Assembly (NCBI RefSeq): GCF_019218265.1
Contig: NZ_JAHUZE010000004.1
Location: 40,001 to 104,000 of the forward strand
Direction: 5' to 3'
Source: Maritimibacter dapengensis
GTDB lineage: Bacteria > Pseudomonadota > Alphaproteobacteria > Rhodobacterales > Rhodobacteraceae
Length of the DNA stretch: 64,000 nt
The position numbers were made by a program, and so were the translations under genes. This document shows positions 28,462 to 37,250 of the stretch, piece after piece; position 1 is the stretch's first letter, and the number at the start of each line of letters is the position of its first letter. The notes under the pieces were generated by a model. The model searched no databases, had not been told where the DNA came from, and worked only from the letters and a program-made list of their open reading frames with translations.

Positions 28462-28471
28462 GATATATATC
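28462..28471 (+). promoter_or_regulatory. Candidate ArsR operator
   Basis: A perfect 10-bp palindrome GATATATATC inside an AT-rich stretch (28430-28475) directly before the ribosome site of the ArsR gene. A second imperfect symmetric pair, GGATA/TATCC, flanks it (28461-28465 and 28482-28486). ArsR repressors commonly bind such sites in their own promoter. Confidence 0.4.
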
Positions 28472-28488
28472 TCCGCAGGAGGTATCCA

Positions 28489-28809
28489 ATGTCACTCGTT
28501 CAAACGTTCGCGGCACTCGCCGACCCAACCCGGCTTGCCCTTGTCTCACAACTTGCCGGCGGCCCGGCCAACGTCTCGGAATTGTCCGAGGCGCATAGCC
28601 TGAGCCAGCCGGCCATTTCAAAACACCTCAAGGTTCTCGAAAAAGCGGGACTCATAGAGACGACCGTCCAAGGCCAGACCAGGCCGCGGAAACTGGTGGC
28701 GAACAACCTTCAGCAAGTCGATCTCTGGCTCAATGCGTTCCGCAGCCTTTGGGACGCACGTCTTGATAGATTGGGGGACTTTCTGGATGACGGGGAGGAT
28801 TTACAATGA
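28489..28809 (+). CDS. ArsR-family transcriptional regulator
   Basis: 106 aa, normal for the family. The winged HTH is plain: FAALADPTRLALVSQLAGGPANVSELSEAHSLSQPAISKHLKVLEKAGLI. No cysteine pair of the metal-sensing ArsR/SmtB type is seen, so it belongs to the non-metal group usually paired with SRPBCC proteins. AGGAGG precedes the ATG. It overlaps the next gene by 4 bp. Confidence 0.92.
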   Translation: MSLVQTFAALADPTRLALVSQLAGGPANVSELSEAHSLSQPAISKHLKVLEKAGLIETTVQGQTRPRKLVANNLQQVDLWLNAFRSLWDARLDRLGDFLDDGEDLQ

Positions 28810-29249
28810 CCCACGCAGATTACGCCACCATTGCCAATGACCTTCGCTACGTTTTTCAGCGCAAGATGAATGCTTCGCCTGATCGCGTTTTCAACGCATG
28901 GACTGATCCGGCGAAAATATCGAAGTGGTGGGACCCGTCCGGCAGACCGCTCGCCCGATGCGAGATCGACCTGCACATCGGCGGCGCGTTTCGCTTCGTT
29001 CACCAGAACGAGGAACATGAATTCCGAGGGGTGTATACAGGAATTGATCGCCCGACCTTGCTGGGCTTTGACGCCATGGGGGCCAAGGGTCTGGTCAAGA
29101 TCGCGCCGGATGGCCATGGCTCTGTCATGGACGTGTCGTTCACCTGCCAAACTCAACAGCAGTTCGAACATTTCGCAAAGATGGGGATTGCGGACGGAAC
29201 CGTCCGAACGCTCGCCAATCTAACAGCGTTATTGGATCGCGAAGGATGA
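28806..29249 (+). CDS. SRPBCC/AHSA1-like domain protein
   Basis: 147 aa of the Bet v1-like (START-like) fold: YVFQRKMNASPDRVFNAWTDPAKISKWWDPSG at the start, the central sheet with GGAFRFVHQNEEHEFRGVYTGIDRP, and the closing helix with TVRTLANLTALLD. Such proteins bind a hydrophobic ligand; the substrate is unknown. The ATGA overlap with the ArsR gene shows translational coupling, a very common pair in which the regulator senses the same ligand. Confidence 0.88.
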   Translation: MTHADYATIANDLRYVFQRKMNASPDRVFNAWTDPAKISKWWDPSGRPLARCEIDLHIGGAFRFVHQNEEHEFRGVYTGIDRPTLLGFDAMGAKGLVKIAPDGHGSVMDVSFTCQTQQQFEHFAKMGIADGTVRTLANLTALLDREG

Positions 29250-29300
29250 GCTAGACGGCACTTTTGAATGGCCCGCAGACTGCATTGAACGACAAAAGAA

Positions 29301-29324
29301 CGGGCCCGCATTTCTGCGAGCCCG
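29301..29324 (-). terminator. Intrinsic terminator of the ectoine operon
   Basis: Stem arms 29301-29310 and 29315-29324 with one mismatch and a TTTC loop. On the minus strand it is followed by TTCTTTTG. It lies 35 bp past the aspartokinase stop, and between two convergent transcripts. Confidence 0.7.
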
Positions 29325-29358
29325 CCAGCATCAGCCTGACTGTGAAGAACTTGGAATA

Positions 29359-30789
29359 TCAGGCTGCCTCCCTAAAACCGGCCTTTTCTTCTTTCTCGAC
29401 GAAGGCCTTGTGCAGCACCGCGATGGCCTTGTCGGCTTCATCGCGTGGCATCAGGAATTGCACGTCCACATTGCGCGGCGTCGCGTGGGCGGCGATCACG
29501 TCCAGTCCGGCTTCGTCCAGCGCGGCAAGACCCCGGCCCAGAACGCTCTGCTTGCGCAGATCGCGTCCGATGGCCGAAACGATCGACTGCGTGCGCACTT
29601 CGATCTCGGCACCGGGGAATTGTTCGGCGATGTCACGCTCCACGCGGCGCACCGATTTCAGGCTGCCTTTGACGTAATGCGTGATGGTGTTCGCGTTCGA
29701 CGTCTTCGACACGATCCAGACCTTGTGACGCTTCATCGCGTCGAGGATCGCGGTGTCGTAACCCTTCACGCCCACCATGTCCTGTTCGAACACCTCGACC
29801 GAGATGACATCCAGCGCGGTGATGATCTCGACGCCCGGCGTATCGCCCCGGCTGTCGTCTATCAGCGTGCCGGGATCGTCCGGCTCGAACGCGTTGGTCA
29901 CGCGCAGCGGCACGTCCGCCTGTCGCAGCATCTTGGCCGCCGACGGGTGGATCGCCTCCATCCCGAGGTTCGACAACTGATCGGCCACGTCGTAGTTCGT
30001 GTGGCCCAGCTTGCGCGTATTCTCTTCTCCGACAAGGTTTGGGTCGGCGGAGGACAGGTGGAACTCCTTGTGAATGATCGCCTCCTTGGCGTGCGTCAGC
30101 GCCGCGATGCGGGCGAACGTCACCTCGGAATAGCCGCGATCGTATTCGTTCATCAGCCCTTCCTTGCACTGGGCATAGCCGGTGATGATGGGAAGCTCCT
30201 GGCTCACATCAATATCCGACAGCCCTTGCTTCACACGCTCGTCGAGCGAACAATCGCCCTCGTCGCGCCAACCGGACAGATCCACGAACCGGGCCGACAC
30301 GCCTGCACGCTTAAGCATGAGCGCGGTGACGAAGGCGGAATGCGCCTCGCCGAGACCGGAGAGAAGCTCACGCACCATCGACATGTGCTCGTTCAGCCGG
30401 AAGTGGCCGTAGGAACAGAGCCGACCAAGGTCGATCAGGAAACTCCGAGCCCCTTCGATCCGGTCGCGCACGAAATCCGTCGCGTCCGACACGTCGCCGG
30501 GGTGCTCCAGGATACCGGTGTGCGCCTCGATCATCGCGTCCTGCACGCGTTTGAGCGCGGCCATCCAGCTATGATCGTCCTCTTCGCTGTCGGCAAAGAG
30601 CGCATAGACACCCTGTTTCCCCGACTTCTTGTGTTCCAGCAGCAGGTTGGTGATGCCACCGAAGGCCGAGACGACGAACATCCGGTTATAGGGGTCGTCG
30701 CCTGCGATGAGCAGCGTATCGCGCAGCTCGTTCACCCGGCTCATCGACGTGCCGCCGATCTTTTCAACAGTATGATTTCCATGTGCCAT
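29359..30789 (-). CDS. ask: Aspartate kinase, ectoine-operon type
   Basis: 476 aa from the ATG at 30789. Kinase start VEKIGGTSMSR (the usual KFGGTS), FVVSAFGGITNLLLEHKK, and a GYAQCKEGLMNEYDRGYSEVTFARIAA block for aspartate/ATP binding; two ACT-like segments in the last 170 residues (SVEVFEQDMVGVKGYD; IVSAIGRDLRKQ). It makes aspartyl phosphate, feeding aspartate semialdehyde to EctB. The special Ask of ectoine operons is reported to escape the usual Lys/Thr feedback. It ends the operon, starting 2 bp after ectC. Confidence 0.93.
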   Translation of the reverse strand: MAHGNHTVEKIGGTSMSRVNELRDTLLIAGDDPYNRMFVVSAFGGITNLLLEHKKSGKQGVYALFADSEEDDHSWMAALKRVQDAMIEAHTGILEHPGDVSDATDFVRDRIEGARSFLIDLGRLCSYGHFRLNEHMSMVRELLSGLGEAHSAFVTALMLKRAGVSARFVDLSGWRDEGDCSLDERVKQGLSDIDVSQELPIITGYAQCKEGLMNEYDRGYSEVTFARIAALTHAKEAIIHKEFHLSSADPNLVGEENTRKLGHTNYDVADQLSNLGMEAIHPSAAKMLRQADVPLRVTNAFEPDDPGTLIDDSRGDTPGVEIITALDVISVEVFEQDMVGVKGYDTAILDAMKRHKVWIVSKTSNANTITHYVKGSLKSVRRVERDIAEQFPGAEIEVRTQSIVSAIGRDLRKQSVLGRGLAALDEAGLDVIAAHATPRNVDVQFLMPRDEADKAIAVLHKAFVEKEEKAGFREAA

Positions 30790-30791
30790 GG

Positions 30792-31184
30792 TCAGGCATT
30801 CTCCTCCGCCGGCGCATAGGAGCCGTCTTCGCGGTGCACTTCGTTGCCGGTGATCGGCGGGTTGAAGCAGCACGCCATGACAAGCTCTTCTTCCGAGCGC
30901 AGCGTGTGGTGGTCGTGGTCGTTCAGCGCATACATCACGCCGGGCTTGATCTCATGCGTCTCGCCGGTTGCGAGATCGGTGATCGAGCCCTTGCCCGAGA
31001 TGCAGTAGACGCTCTCGAAATGGTGCTTGTAGTGGAACGTATGTTCCGACCCGGCCTCCAGCGTGGTGATGTGGAACGAGAACCCCATTCCGTCTTCGGC
31101 CAGAAGCATCCGCACCGAGTTCCAGCGAGCGTCAGACACGCTCTTGTCGGTGTTTTTCAGTTTGTTGAAGTCACGTACGATCAT
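30792..31184 (-). CDS. ectC: L-ectoine synthase
   Basis: 130 aa, exact family size; ATG at 31184. Small cupin: [10 protein letters not shown] start, [33 protein letters not shown] with the metal-binding Glu/His residues, and [17 protein letters not shown]. It closes the ring of N-gamma-acetyl-diaminobutyrate to ectoine in the cytosol. It is 4 bp after ectB. The usual hydroxylase gene ectD is not in this window. Confidence 0.96.
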   Translation of the reverse strand: MIVRDFNKLKNTDKSVSDARWNSVRMLLAEDGMGFSFHITTLEAGSEHTFHYKHHFESVYCISGKGSITDLATGETHEIKPGVMYALNDHDHHTLRSEEELVMACCFNPPITGNEVHREDGSYAPAEENA

Positions 31185-31188
31185 GATG

Positions 31189-32490
31189 TCACTCCGCAGC
31201 AAGCGTTTGGTTGTCGGCGAGGGCGTCGCGGGTCGCATCGAGCAGGATGTCGAGTCCACGCTCCAGCACCTCGTTCGGAATGGTAAGCGCGGCAAGCACC
31301 TTGACCACTTCGTCATCGGCCCCCGAGGTCTCGATGATAAGACCTTTCTCGAAAGCGCGCGCACAAATATCTTCGGCAAGGTCGCCGGTGCCCACATTGA
31401 CACCGCGCATGAAACCGCGACCCTTGAGGTAAGCGCCATCCACGAGATCCGCGATCTTGGTCAGGCCCGCCTCCAGGATGTCGGCTTTCTCCGCGATCGC
31501 TTTCTCGAACGCGGCATTGTCGGCCCAGAACTTATCCAGCGCGACACGCGCGGTTACGAAGGCATGGGTGTTGCCTCGGAACGTGCCGTTGTGCTCGGCC
31601 GGCTTCCACACGTCATGCTCTTGCTTGATGAGCAGCGCGGCGAAGGGCAGGCCGAAGCCCGACAGCGATTTCGCCTGCGTGATCATGTCCGGCTCGATAT
31701 CCATGGCTTCGGTCGAGAAATACGTCCCGGTCCGGCCAATACCCGCCTGAATGTCGTCGACGATCAGCATGGCGCCATGCTCTTTCGCGAGGCGTGCAAT
31801 ACCCTCGACCCATTCCTTGGACGCGGCATTCAGCCCGCCTTCACCCTGCACCGGCTCAAAAATGAACGCGGCAGGCGCGTCGATGCCCGAAGACGAATTG
31901 TTCAGCATGGCTTCGATCAGCGCGAGCGTATCCACGTCACCCAGGCTGCCTTCATAGGGCAGGTGGGTCACGTCACCCAGGTTGCCGCCACCGGCACCGC
32001 CACGCTTGCCGGCATTACCGGTCAGCGACAGCGAGCCCATGGTCATGCCATGGAAACCGTTGGTGAACGAGATGATGTTGCGGCGGCCCGTAATCTTGCG
32101 GGCGAGCTTCATCGCCGCTTCGACGGCGTTGGTGCCGGTCGGGCCGGTCATCATCACCTTGTAGTTCTCCATGCCACGCGGCTTGAGCACGATCTTCTCG
32201 AAGGCTTCGAGGAAGCGCGCCTTTTCATCGGTGTACATGTCGAGCCCGTGAGCGATGCCGTCGGCGGTGATGTGTTCCACCAGCGCCTCTTTCATGTCCG
32301 GGTCGTTATGGCCGTAGTTCAGCGAAGAACAGCCAGCCAGAAAGTCGATGTAATCCACCCCGTTGTCGCCGGTCATGATGGATCCCTGCGCCTTCGTGAA
32401 GGTGGTGGGGAACCCACGGCAGTAGGAGCGGGCTTCGGATTCGCGGCGAGCAAAAATTGGGTTGATCGCCGAAGTGTGTTCGGTCGTCAT
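31189..32490 (-). CDS. ectB: L-2,4-diaminobutyrate transaminase
   Basis: 433 aa class-III PLP aminotransferase. Motifs: [51 protein letters not shown], the PLP-binding Asp in [14 protein letters not shown], and Lys in [13 protein letters not shown]. Converts aspartate semialdehyde plus glutamate to 2,4-diaminobutyrate, the first committed ectoine step. It lies between ectA and ectC on one transcript. Confidence 0.96.
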   Translation of the reverse strand: MTTEHTSAINPIFARRESEARSYCRGFPTTFTKAQGSIMTGDNGVDYIDFLAGCSSLNYGHNDPDMKEALVEHITADGIAHGLDMYTDEKARFLEAFEKIVLKPRGMENYKVMMTGPTGTNAVEAAMKLARKITGRRNIISFTNGFHGMTMGSLSLTGNAGKRGGAGGGNLGDVTHLPYEGSLGDVDTLALIEAMLNNSSSGIDAPAAFIFEPVQGEGGLNAASKEWVEGIARLAKEHGAMLIVDDIQAGIGRTGTYFSTEAMDIEPDMITQAKSLSGFGLPFAALLIKQEHDVWKPAEHNGTFRGNTHAFVTARVALDKFWADNAAFEKAIAEKADILEAGLTKIADLVDGAYLKGRGFMRGVNVGTGDLAEDICARAFEKGLIIETSGADDEVVKVLAALTIPNEVLERGLDILLDATRDALADNQTLAAE

Positions 32491-32539
32491 AACGTATTCC
32501 TTTGGGATTCGTGTGTATCGAGGGGCGTCTGGCCGCGGA

Positions 32540-33085
32540 TCACGCGGCCGATGCCATGTCCTCTTCTTCCGGCAGGTCGATTGTCACCATATGCTCGGTG
32601 TCGTGACGGCCGCCGAAGTGGTCTTCCTCGGTGTAATGGGCTTCATCGGTCAGCTCGCCACCCTGACGGCGGGCAAAGCTTTTGAACAGCCCCCACGAGG
32701 CGTCGTTGTCCTCGGTGATGGTGGTTTTCAGCGCACTCACATCGCCGCATTCTTCGCGTTCGATGAGATGGTCGAGCATTTTGCCGCCCAGACCAAGACC
32801 CCGCGCGCGGGCGCTTACGGCAACCTGCCACACGAAGAGAGCTTCTTCGTTCGGCACGATGTAGCCGGAAATCCACCCGACGATCTCGCCGTCGAGTTCC
32901 GCCACCACGGAGGTGTCGCTGAAATGGTCGCACTGCAACAGGTTGCAATACATGGAGTTCTCGTCGAGCGGCTTGCACTCGCGGATCAGCTCCCAGATGG
33001 CAGCCCCATCCTCGGAAATGGGTTTCCGCAGATGGAGCCCCTTAGTTCGGGGGCGTTCTTGTTCTTTACTCATGTCTTTCGGCAT
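32540..33085 (-). CDS. ectA: L-2,4-diaminobutyrate N-acetyltransferase
   Basis: 181 aa GNAT protein. The N-terminal LHLRKPISEDGAAIWELI and the signature KPLDENSMYCNLLQCDHFSDTS are characteristic of EctA; the acetyl-CoA loop is VAVSARARGLGLGGKML. It acetylates diaminobutyrate at N-gamma. The start at 33085 has TTGGAG upstream; an internal Met at residue 5 with AAAGAC is possible. First gene of ectABC-ask. Confidence 0.94.
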   Translation of the reverse strand: MPKDMSKEQERPRTKGLHLRKPISEDGAAIWELIRECKPLDENSMYCNLLQCDHFSDTSVVAELDGEIVGWISGYIVPNEEALFVWQVAVSARARGLGLGGKMLDHLIEREECGDVSALKTTITEDNDASWGLFKSFARRQGGELTDEAHYTEEDHFGGRHDTEHMVTIDLPEEEDMASAA

Positions 33086-33236
33086 AGGTTTTCTCCAAGT
33101 TCCTTCGAGAACCTAACTAATGGGGCAAGGAATTTGTTTCAAGTCCCAAAGGAAAATATCGCCAGGATTCGCGATTTTCTGCGGTTTTTGGCGTAATGTA
33201 CCCAATAATCCTTTGAAAAATGGCGCCTTTGGTCCT

Positions 33237-33268
33237 TTACTTACCAAATGGTTTGCCTATCTAAGTAA
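33237..33268. promoter_or_regulatory. Candidate EctR operator / ectoine promoter region
   Basis: TTACTTA (33237-33243) and TAAGTAA (33262-33268) are perfect inverted repeats 18 bp apart, enclosing the smaller palindrome ACCAAATGGT. The block sits in the 240-bp gap between divergent ectA and ectR, in the most AT-rich part. EctR is known in other bacteria to repress ectoine genes from such a place. Promoter elements are not assigned. Confidence 0.5.
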
Positions 33269-33323
33269 CATGATTGCGTCAAACCTCATCAGCATGGCAA
33301 AACAGGGGTCGGAAGGAGATCTC

Positions 33324-33797
33324 TTGAGTCGCATCGACGATAGCCTCATCGCGCTCCGCAGGATCATGCGCGCGACCGAGCTTTACGGCAAAGAGCTCGC
33401 CCAGGCCGCCGGCCTGACGGCGGCTCAGTTCCGTGCGCTTCAGATCGTCGGTGAGAAGGGATGGGAAACGCCCACGGCCATAGCAAGCCGCATGGGCGTG
33501 AGCCAGGCGACGATCACCACCCTGACCGATAAGCTGGTCAAGGCCGGGCTCGTGTCACGCGAACGCTCAGAACGGGATCGCCGCCAGACCAACGTAACCC
33601 TTACCGAAGCAGGGCGCGCCGCGCTCGACAGCGCCCCGGATGCGCTGCAACAGGTTTACGCGCGACGGTTCGAAAACCTCGACGACTGGGAACAGGCCCA
33701 GATCATCGCGACGCTCGAACGGGTCGCCGCGATGCTGGACGCAGGCGATATCGACGCCTCGCCTGTCCTGACCACAGGCGACATCAAACGTCACTGA
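33324..33797 (+). CDS. ectR: MarR-family regulator of ectoine genes
   Basis: 157 aa from the TTG at 33324, which has AAGGAG six bases before it; in-frame ATGs at 33270 and 33294 would add 18 or 10 residues. The HTH is TPTAIASRMGVSQATITTLTDKLVKAGLVSRERSERDRRQTNVTLTE. Position, divergent from ectABC-ask, and family match EctR, which represses the operon at low salt. Ends before a shared hairpin. Confidence 0.85.
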   Translation: MSRIDDSLIALRRIMRATELYGKELAQAAGLTAAQFRALQIVGEKGWETPTAIASRMGVSQATITTLTDKLVKAGLVSRERSERDRRQTNVTLTEAGRAALDSAPDALQQVYARRFENLDDWEQAQIIATLERVAAMLDAGDIDASPVLTTGDIKRH

Positions 33798-33820
33798 CAG
33801 CGTAACCCGGACATGAAAAA

Positions 33821-33840
33821 GGCCCGCGATATCGCGGGCC
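33821..33840 (-). terminator. Bidirectional hairpin terminator
   Basis: A perfect 20-bp palindrome GGCCCGCGATATCGCGGGCC between the convergent ectR and holin-like genes. On the minus strand it is followed by TTTTTCATG, so it mainly ends the DUF883-holin transcript; the plus side lacks a T-run. Confidence 0.8.
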
Positions 33841-33861
33841 TCTGCGGTTATCGGAAAGGGA

Positions 33862-34260
33862 TTAATGGTGCGTGTGTTCGTCGGAATCATGGCCATTGAT
33901 CGGCCGACCCCGTCCCGCCGCCATCCCGGCGGTGATGCCCTGCACGAAAGCGGCGCTCAGACCACCGACAGCAGCCATGCCCGCGGCAGGCGCAGCGGTC
34001 GAAGCCGGCGCATTCACGCTTGGTGCCATCGTGATCTTGGCCCGCTGCGTCCGGGTCATCGCCAGGCAGATCAGCCCGAGCCCGATGAAGACCCCTGCAA
34101 AGACCAACGCAACATGAAGGGTTTCCATGAATTCGGAAAGCACGATCCAGCCTGCGACGGCCAGAAATGCGATGCCGACGAACAACAGGAGGCCGCTCAC
34201 CACACCGAACATGGTGCGGCGAACGGCCAATCTTGCGCGGTATTCAAGTGCTGCAAGCAT
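33862..34260 (-). CDS. Phage-holin-like superfamily small membrane protein
   Basis: 132 aa with two hydrophobic spans (about 17-42 and 49-68), then an Ala/Pro-rich tail ending in a His-rich GHDSDEHTHH. Two-span proteins of this kind following DUF883 genes are usually labelled putative phage holin superfamily III; no lysis role is implied outside a phage. It starts 6 bp after the DUF883 stop, so it shares that gene's stress promoter. The His-rich end could bind metal; this is speculation. Confidence 0.72.
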   Translation of the reverse strand: MLAALEYRARLAVRRTMFGVVSGLLLFVGIAFLAVAGWIVLSEFMETLHVALVFAGVFIGLGLICLAMTRTQRAKITMAPSVNAPASTAAPAAGMAAVGGLSAAFVQGITAGMAAGRGRPINGHDSDEHTHH

Positions 34261-34266
34261 CTGATG

Positions 34267-34623
34267 TCAGTGCCGGCGTGCGAGGAACAGTCCGACAACG
34301 AAACCGACGCCGGCAGCGATACCGACCGAAGCGGCAGGATTCTGGCGAACCGTGTCTTCGGCGGAAGAATAGGCCGCAGCGGCATTGTCACCGGCGCGCC
34401 GCGCCTGCGCTGCGCCTCGTGCTTTCAGTTCACTCGCGGTCGCGCGTGCGCGGTTGTTGAGGTCGGATACGCCCGACCGGCCAAGGTCCCGGATCGTACT
34501 TGTGATTTCCGAGATGTCCGAGCGAAGAACGGCAAGTTCCGTTTCGAGGTCCTTCATCGACTTTTCGGTCGCGGCGGACGTGCTCGAGCCGTTGGACGTG
34601 GATTTCTGTGCGGCGGTAGCCAT
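34267..34623 (-). CDS. DUF883 family protein (ElaB/YqjD-like, ribosome/membrane-associated)
   Basis: 118 aa from the ATG at 34623, with AGGAG before it. A coiled-coil middle (KDLETELAVLRSDISEITSTIRDLGR) is followed by Arg/Ala-rich sequence and a C-terminal membrane span (PAASVGIAAGVGFVVGLFLARRH). In E. coli, ElaB/YqjD are stress-induced inner-membrane proteins. Here the gene has a full GGAAC-N16-CGTT promoter, so it is likely under EcfG. Confidence 0.88.
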   Translation of the reverse strand: MATAAQKSTSNGSSTSAATEKSMKDLETELAVLRSDISEITSTIRDLGRSGVSDLNNRARATASELKARGAAQARRAGDNAAAAYSSAEDTVRQNPAASVGIAAGVGFVVGLFLARRH

Positions 34624-34663
34624 TGAAAAACTCCTGTTTGACGTCTGTCCATTCAGGAATTCC

Positions 34664-34688
34664 AACGTGTGACCCATCCGCCGGTTCC
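34664..34688 (-). promoter_or_regulatory. EcfG-type promoter of the DUF883-holin operon
   Basis: Read on the minus strand: GGAAC (34688-34684), 16 bp, CGTT (34667-34664). This is an exact match to the alphaproteobacterial general-stress sigma consensus. The -10 lies about 40 bp before the gene start. Confidence 0.75.
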
Positions 34689-34711
34689 ATCCGCCAAACG
34701 ATTCTTTTGGC

Positions 34712-34737
34712 GGAACTTTTCTCACTCACCGGCGGTT
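34712..34737 (+). promoter_or_regulatory. Probable EcfG-type promoter of the DUF1328 gene
   Basis: GGAAC (34712-34716), 17 bp, GGTT (34734-34737), the same -10 variant as at the nepR and phyR promoters. The stretch also forms a 9-bp hairpin (34690-34698 with 34706-34714) overlapping the GGAAC, which may be chance. It lies about 60 bp before the gene. Confidence 0.55.
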
Positions 34738-34797
34738 TTCATCTCAATGGAAGCGTCACAGTGGCGCATGTTTGAAACCGGAAAAGGAGGTTGACCC

Positions 34798-34968
34798 ATG
34801 CTTGGTTGGGCACTCACATTCCTCGTCATCGCGATCGTCGCGGCCGTTTTCGGCTTCGGCGGTATCGCATCTGCTTCGGCCGGGATCGCTCAGATCCTGT
34901 TCTTCATCTTCCTCGCACTGTTCGTGATCGGACTGATCGTGCACTTCGTGCGTGGCCGCAGCGTCTGA
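34798..34968 (+). CDS. DUF1328 small membrane protein (YtjA-like)
   Basis: 56 aa with two hydrophobic helices: [20 protein letters not shown], then [20 protein letters not shown]. This matches the short DUF1328 family start to end. Ribosome site AGGAGG ends 7 bp before the ATG. Function unknown; the family is often found among osmotic and general stress genes, and here the EcfG-type promoter supports this. Confidence 0.88.
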   Translation: MLGWALTFLVIAIVAAVFGFGGIASASAGIAQILFFIFLALFVIGLIVHFVRGRSV

Positions 34969-34992
34969 CGAGACGAAGATACAGAAAAAGAG

Positions 34993-35026
34993 AAAGGGGC
35001 GCCAACGTACCTCGCGGCGCCCCTTT
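34993..35026 (+). terminator. Intrinsic terminator after the DUF1328 gene (bidirectional)
   Basis: Stem AAAGGGGCGCC (34993-35003) pairs with GGCGCCCCTTT (35016-35026), followed by TT and C. Eleven pairs with a U-tract: a strong terminator. On the minus strand it also serves the SGNH hydrolase gene ending at 35039, being followed there by TTTCTCTTTTTC. Confidence 0.88.
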
Positions 35027-35038
35027 TTCATGGCCGCG

Positions 35039-37135
35039 TCACTGGCGTATCGCGTCCCCGATACCTTCCAGAAAATTCCCGATGCGATCCGCGTTGAACG
35101 CCTTGCGCTCCCGCAATTCGGCATCGACGCGCGCCGCAAGCCGTTCCGCAAGCATCCTGTGACCCGTGAGGTTCGGATGGACCGCCCCCGTGATCGCGCT
35201 GTGCGGGTCGGGCTGTGTCATCGCACTGTCGTTGCCGGTGCGGATCGCGCGGTCGCCGGGATCATAGGCATAGGGCGCCCACAGATCGGCATCCCATTGC
35301 TTTTCGGGCGGGCCGGCGTTGGGCAAATTGGTGTGCAGACCCTGCCACCAGCCATGCCCCACGAAGGCATCCCGCGTCTCGCAGACAACGGAAATTCCGT
35401 TCCGCTTGGCCGCTTTTGCCAACTCCACCCGCAGCATGTCGAACACCGCCAGCGTGCGATAGCCTTCCTCCGGCGTGAAATCGAACGACCAGTTACGCGC
35501 GATATTCAGCGGCGCACCGATCTTGAGACCTTCCCAGGCCGACGCCGGATCTTCGCCCGCCGGCGTCCCGAACACAACGGCGCGGTCCACGTCGATCGGC
35601 CCGCAAGCGTCCTCGCGTGTCGGCACGACCCGAAGCGGGTCCGGGTATTGCGTTTGCACGATATCTTCCGGGGACAACTCCAGCCGGTATTGCAGAACAT
35701 TGTACAGCAGCGTCAGCCGCTCTCCGATCCCCCCGCCACCATTGCGACCATAGATCAGGTCGGCGGCATGTGGCCGGTCGTTCATGTCATGACGCAGGCA
35801 ATGCTGCGCCACCGTCGGGAACAATCCCGGATCGGCTCGGTATTCGGCAGGCGGGCATACCGACGGCAGCGTGAAGAACGCGATCAGCGATGAATCGTAT
35901 TCCCCCGGCAAAAGCGCGTATTTCACGAGGTCCGCAAACCCGATGTCGTTGCCACCGATCGACAGCATGAGGAGATCCGGCTTGCGCAAACTCCCTTCCG
36001 GGCATGACATCATGCCGACGCTCGGCTCATCGGTTCCGTTTTCGCCCCGGAACTGGCGCATGTAGCGATCGAGCGCGTCGTTCTTGACGAGCTCCGTGGG
36101 GAACCGGTTCTCCGCGGCCGGGTAGGGGCGCCGCTCGAACGCGGTGATGTCGATCCCGCCCAACTCGGTCGCGGTGATGTCGGCATACTGCCCGCGCGGC
36201 AGGTCGCTCCGACGTTCGACGCCCGTGCGGCACAGCTCACGCACGGCCGCGTTGACCTGGCTCAACGGCACGAAGGGCGCGTCGGGAAACCCGGAATTTT
36301 GCGGCGCGAGAAGCCCGTCGAACACCTCGGCCCCCGAACAGGCGTAATGCAGGAACGTCACGAAGCGATGCGGATCCTTCGATGCGACCTCTAGCGCGGC
36401 GAGGCTCTGGAACGAGAAAAAACTGCGATGACACCTGTCATCGACCCATTTGCGCGCCGGAAGCGGCTGGCGGAACGAGGCGCTTGAAAGCCATTCGTGG
36501 CTGCCCAGCGTGATCCCTTTCCACTGCGCCGGCACATCCGGGTTGCCCTCGCCGGACCCGTAGCTATCGCCCATTCCCACGATCACCACGTGCTCGGGTT
36601 CCATGCTGGCCTTCACCACCTCGTCCCCGACGATGACCGCGACTTCGGTGCTTCCGGTCAGCGGGATCTGAACCGCGACCGGCAGATCGCAGGGCGTCGG
36701 ACCGTTGCGGAAGCTCCACCAGCACTCCTTGCCGGCAAGCTTCGACGGATCGTCCGCCGCGACGCCCAGTTTCACGCGCACAGTCTGCGCATCCTCGTCG
36801 CGGACGTATTTCAGGAGCGCATCGGTATGTTGTGCCCGGCTCGGGTCCCAATGCAGCCGATCACCGCGTTCGAGCCACGGCGCATAAGGAGACGTCATGC
36901 CGCCGACGATCGTCCTGTCGAGACGCGCGTGCCAGCCCTCGAGTCCCCCGTCCTGCGGGCGGACCCGGTATTGATCGAATAATTGATCCGCCGTCACCGC
37001 ATCGCCGAGGGCCTCGAAAGGCGCGAAACGATTGGTGATTTCCCATCGTATTTCGATGCCCTGCGCATGAAGCGCCGAGCCGGATATGAGGGTGGCGAAC
37101 AAGGCGGCCACGAAAGTGGCGACACGGACCTGCAT
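35039..37135 (-). CDS. Secreted SGNH/GDSL hydrolase, tandem copy 2
   Basis: 698 aa. Signal peptide up to about residue 24 (ALHAQ). A 165-residue N-terminal domain has Trp- and Asp-rich strands (RLHWDPSRAQHTDALLKYVRDED). Then the SGNH catalytic blocks: GMGDSYGSGEGNPD (nucleophile Ser191), SIGGNDIGF (394-397) and AVHPNLTGH (His653). The middle has the shared motif HRSFFSFQSLAALEVASKDPHRFVTFLHYACSGAEVFDG. Probably a periplasmic or extracellular esterase, perhaps acting on acylated polysaccharide or lipid. It is much longer than ordinary GDSL lipases, with long inserts between blocks. It follows a homologous gene upstream; the pair arose by duplication. Confidence 0.8.
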   Translation of the reverse strand: MQVRVATFVAALFATLISGSALHAQGIEIRWEITNRFAPFEALGDAVTADQLFDQYRVRPQDGGLEGWHARLDRTIVGGMTSPYAPWLERGDRLHWDPSRAQHTDALLKYVRDEDAQTVRVKLGVAADDPSKLAGKECWWSFRNGPTPCDLPVAVQIPLTGSTEVAVIVGDEVVKASMEPEHVVIVGMGDSYGSGEGNPDVPAQWKGITLGSHEWLSSASFRQPLPARKWVDDRCHRSFFSFQSLAALEVASKDPHRFVTFLHYACSGAEVFDGLLAPQNSGFPDAPFVPLSQVNAAVRELCRTGVERRSDLPRGQYADITATELGGIDITAFERRPYPAAENRFPTELVKNDALDRYMRQFRGENGTDEPSVGMMSCPEGSLRKPDLLMLSIGGNDIGFADLVKYALLPGEYDSSLIAFFTLPSVCPPAEYRADPGLFPTVAQHCLRHDMNDRPHAADLIYGRNGGGGIGERLTLLYNVLQYRLELSPEDIVQTQYPDPLRVVPTREDACGPIDVDRAVVFGTPAGEDPASAWEGLKIGAPLNIARNWSFDFTPEEGYRTLAVFDMLRVELAKAAKRNGISVVCETRDAFVGHGWWQGLHTNLPNAGPPEKQWDADLWAPYAYDPGDRAIRTGNDSAMTQPDPHSAITGAVHPNLTGHRMLAERLAARVDAELRERKAFNADRIGNFLEGIGDAIRQ

Positions 37136-37250
37136 GGGATGAACCTCGGTAGAGAAGGGTGCCTGTTCTTTGGCCGGACGCTAGCCCTTTCCCTCGTCCC
37201 ACTCAATATCCCGCGACAGGCAGGCAGGCGAATTGGCACGCACATTTGCG

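Noticed and set aside
33862-34260. Prophage remnant, because of the holin-like protein
   Set aside because: No other phage gene is near; it is in an operon with a stress-promoter DUF883 gene, a common chromosomal pair.
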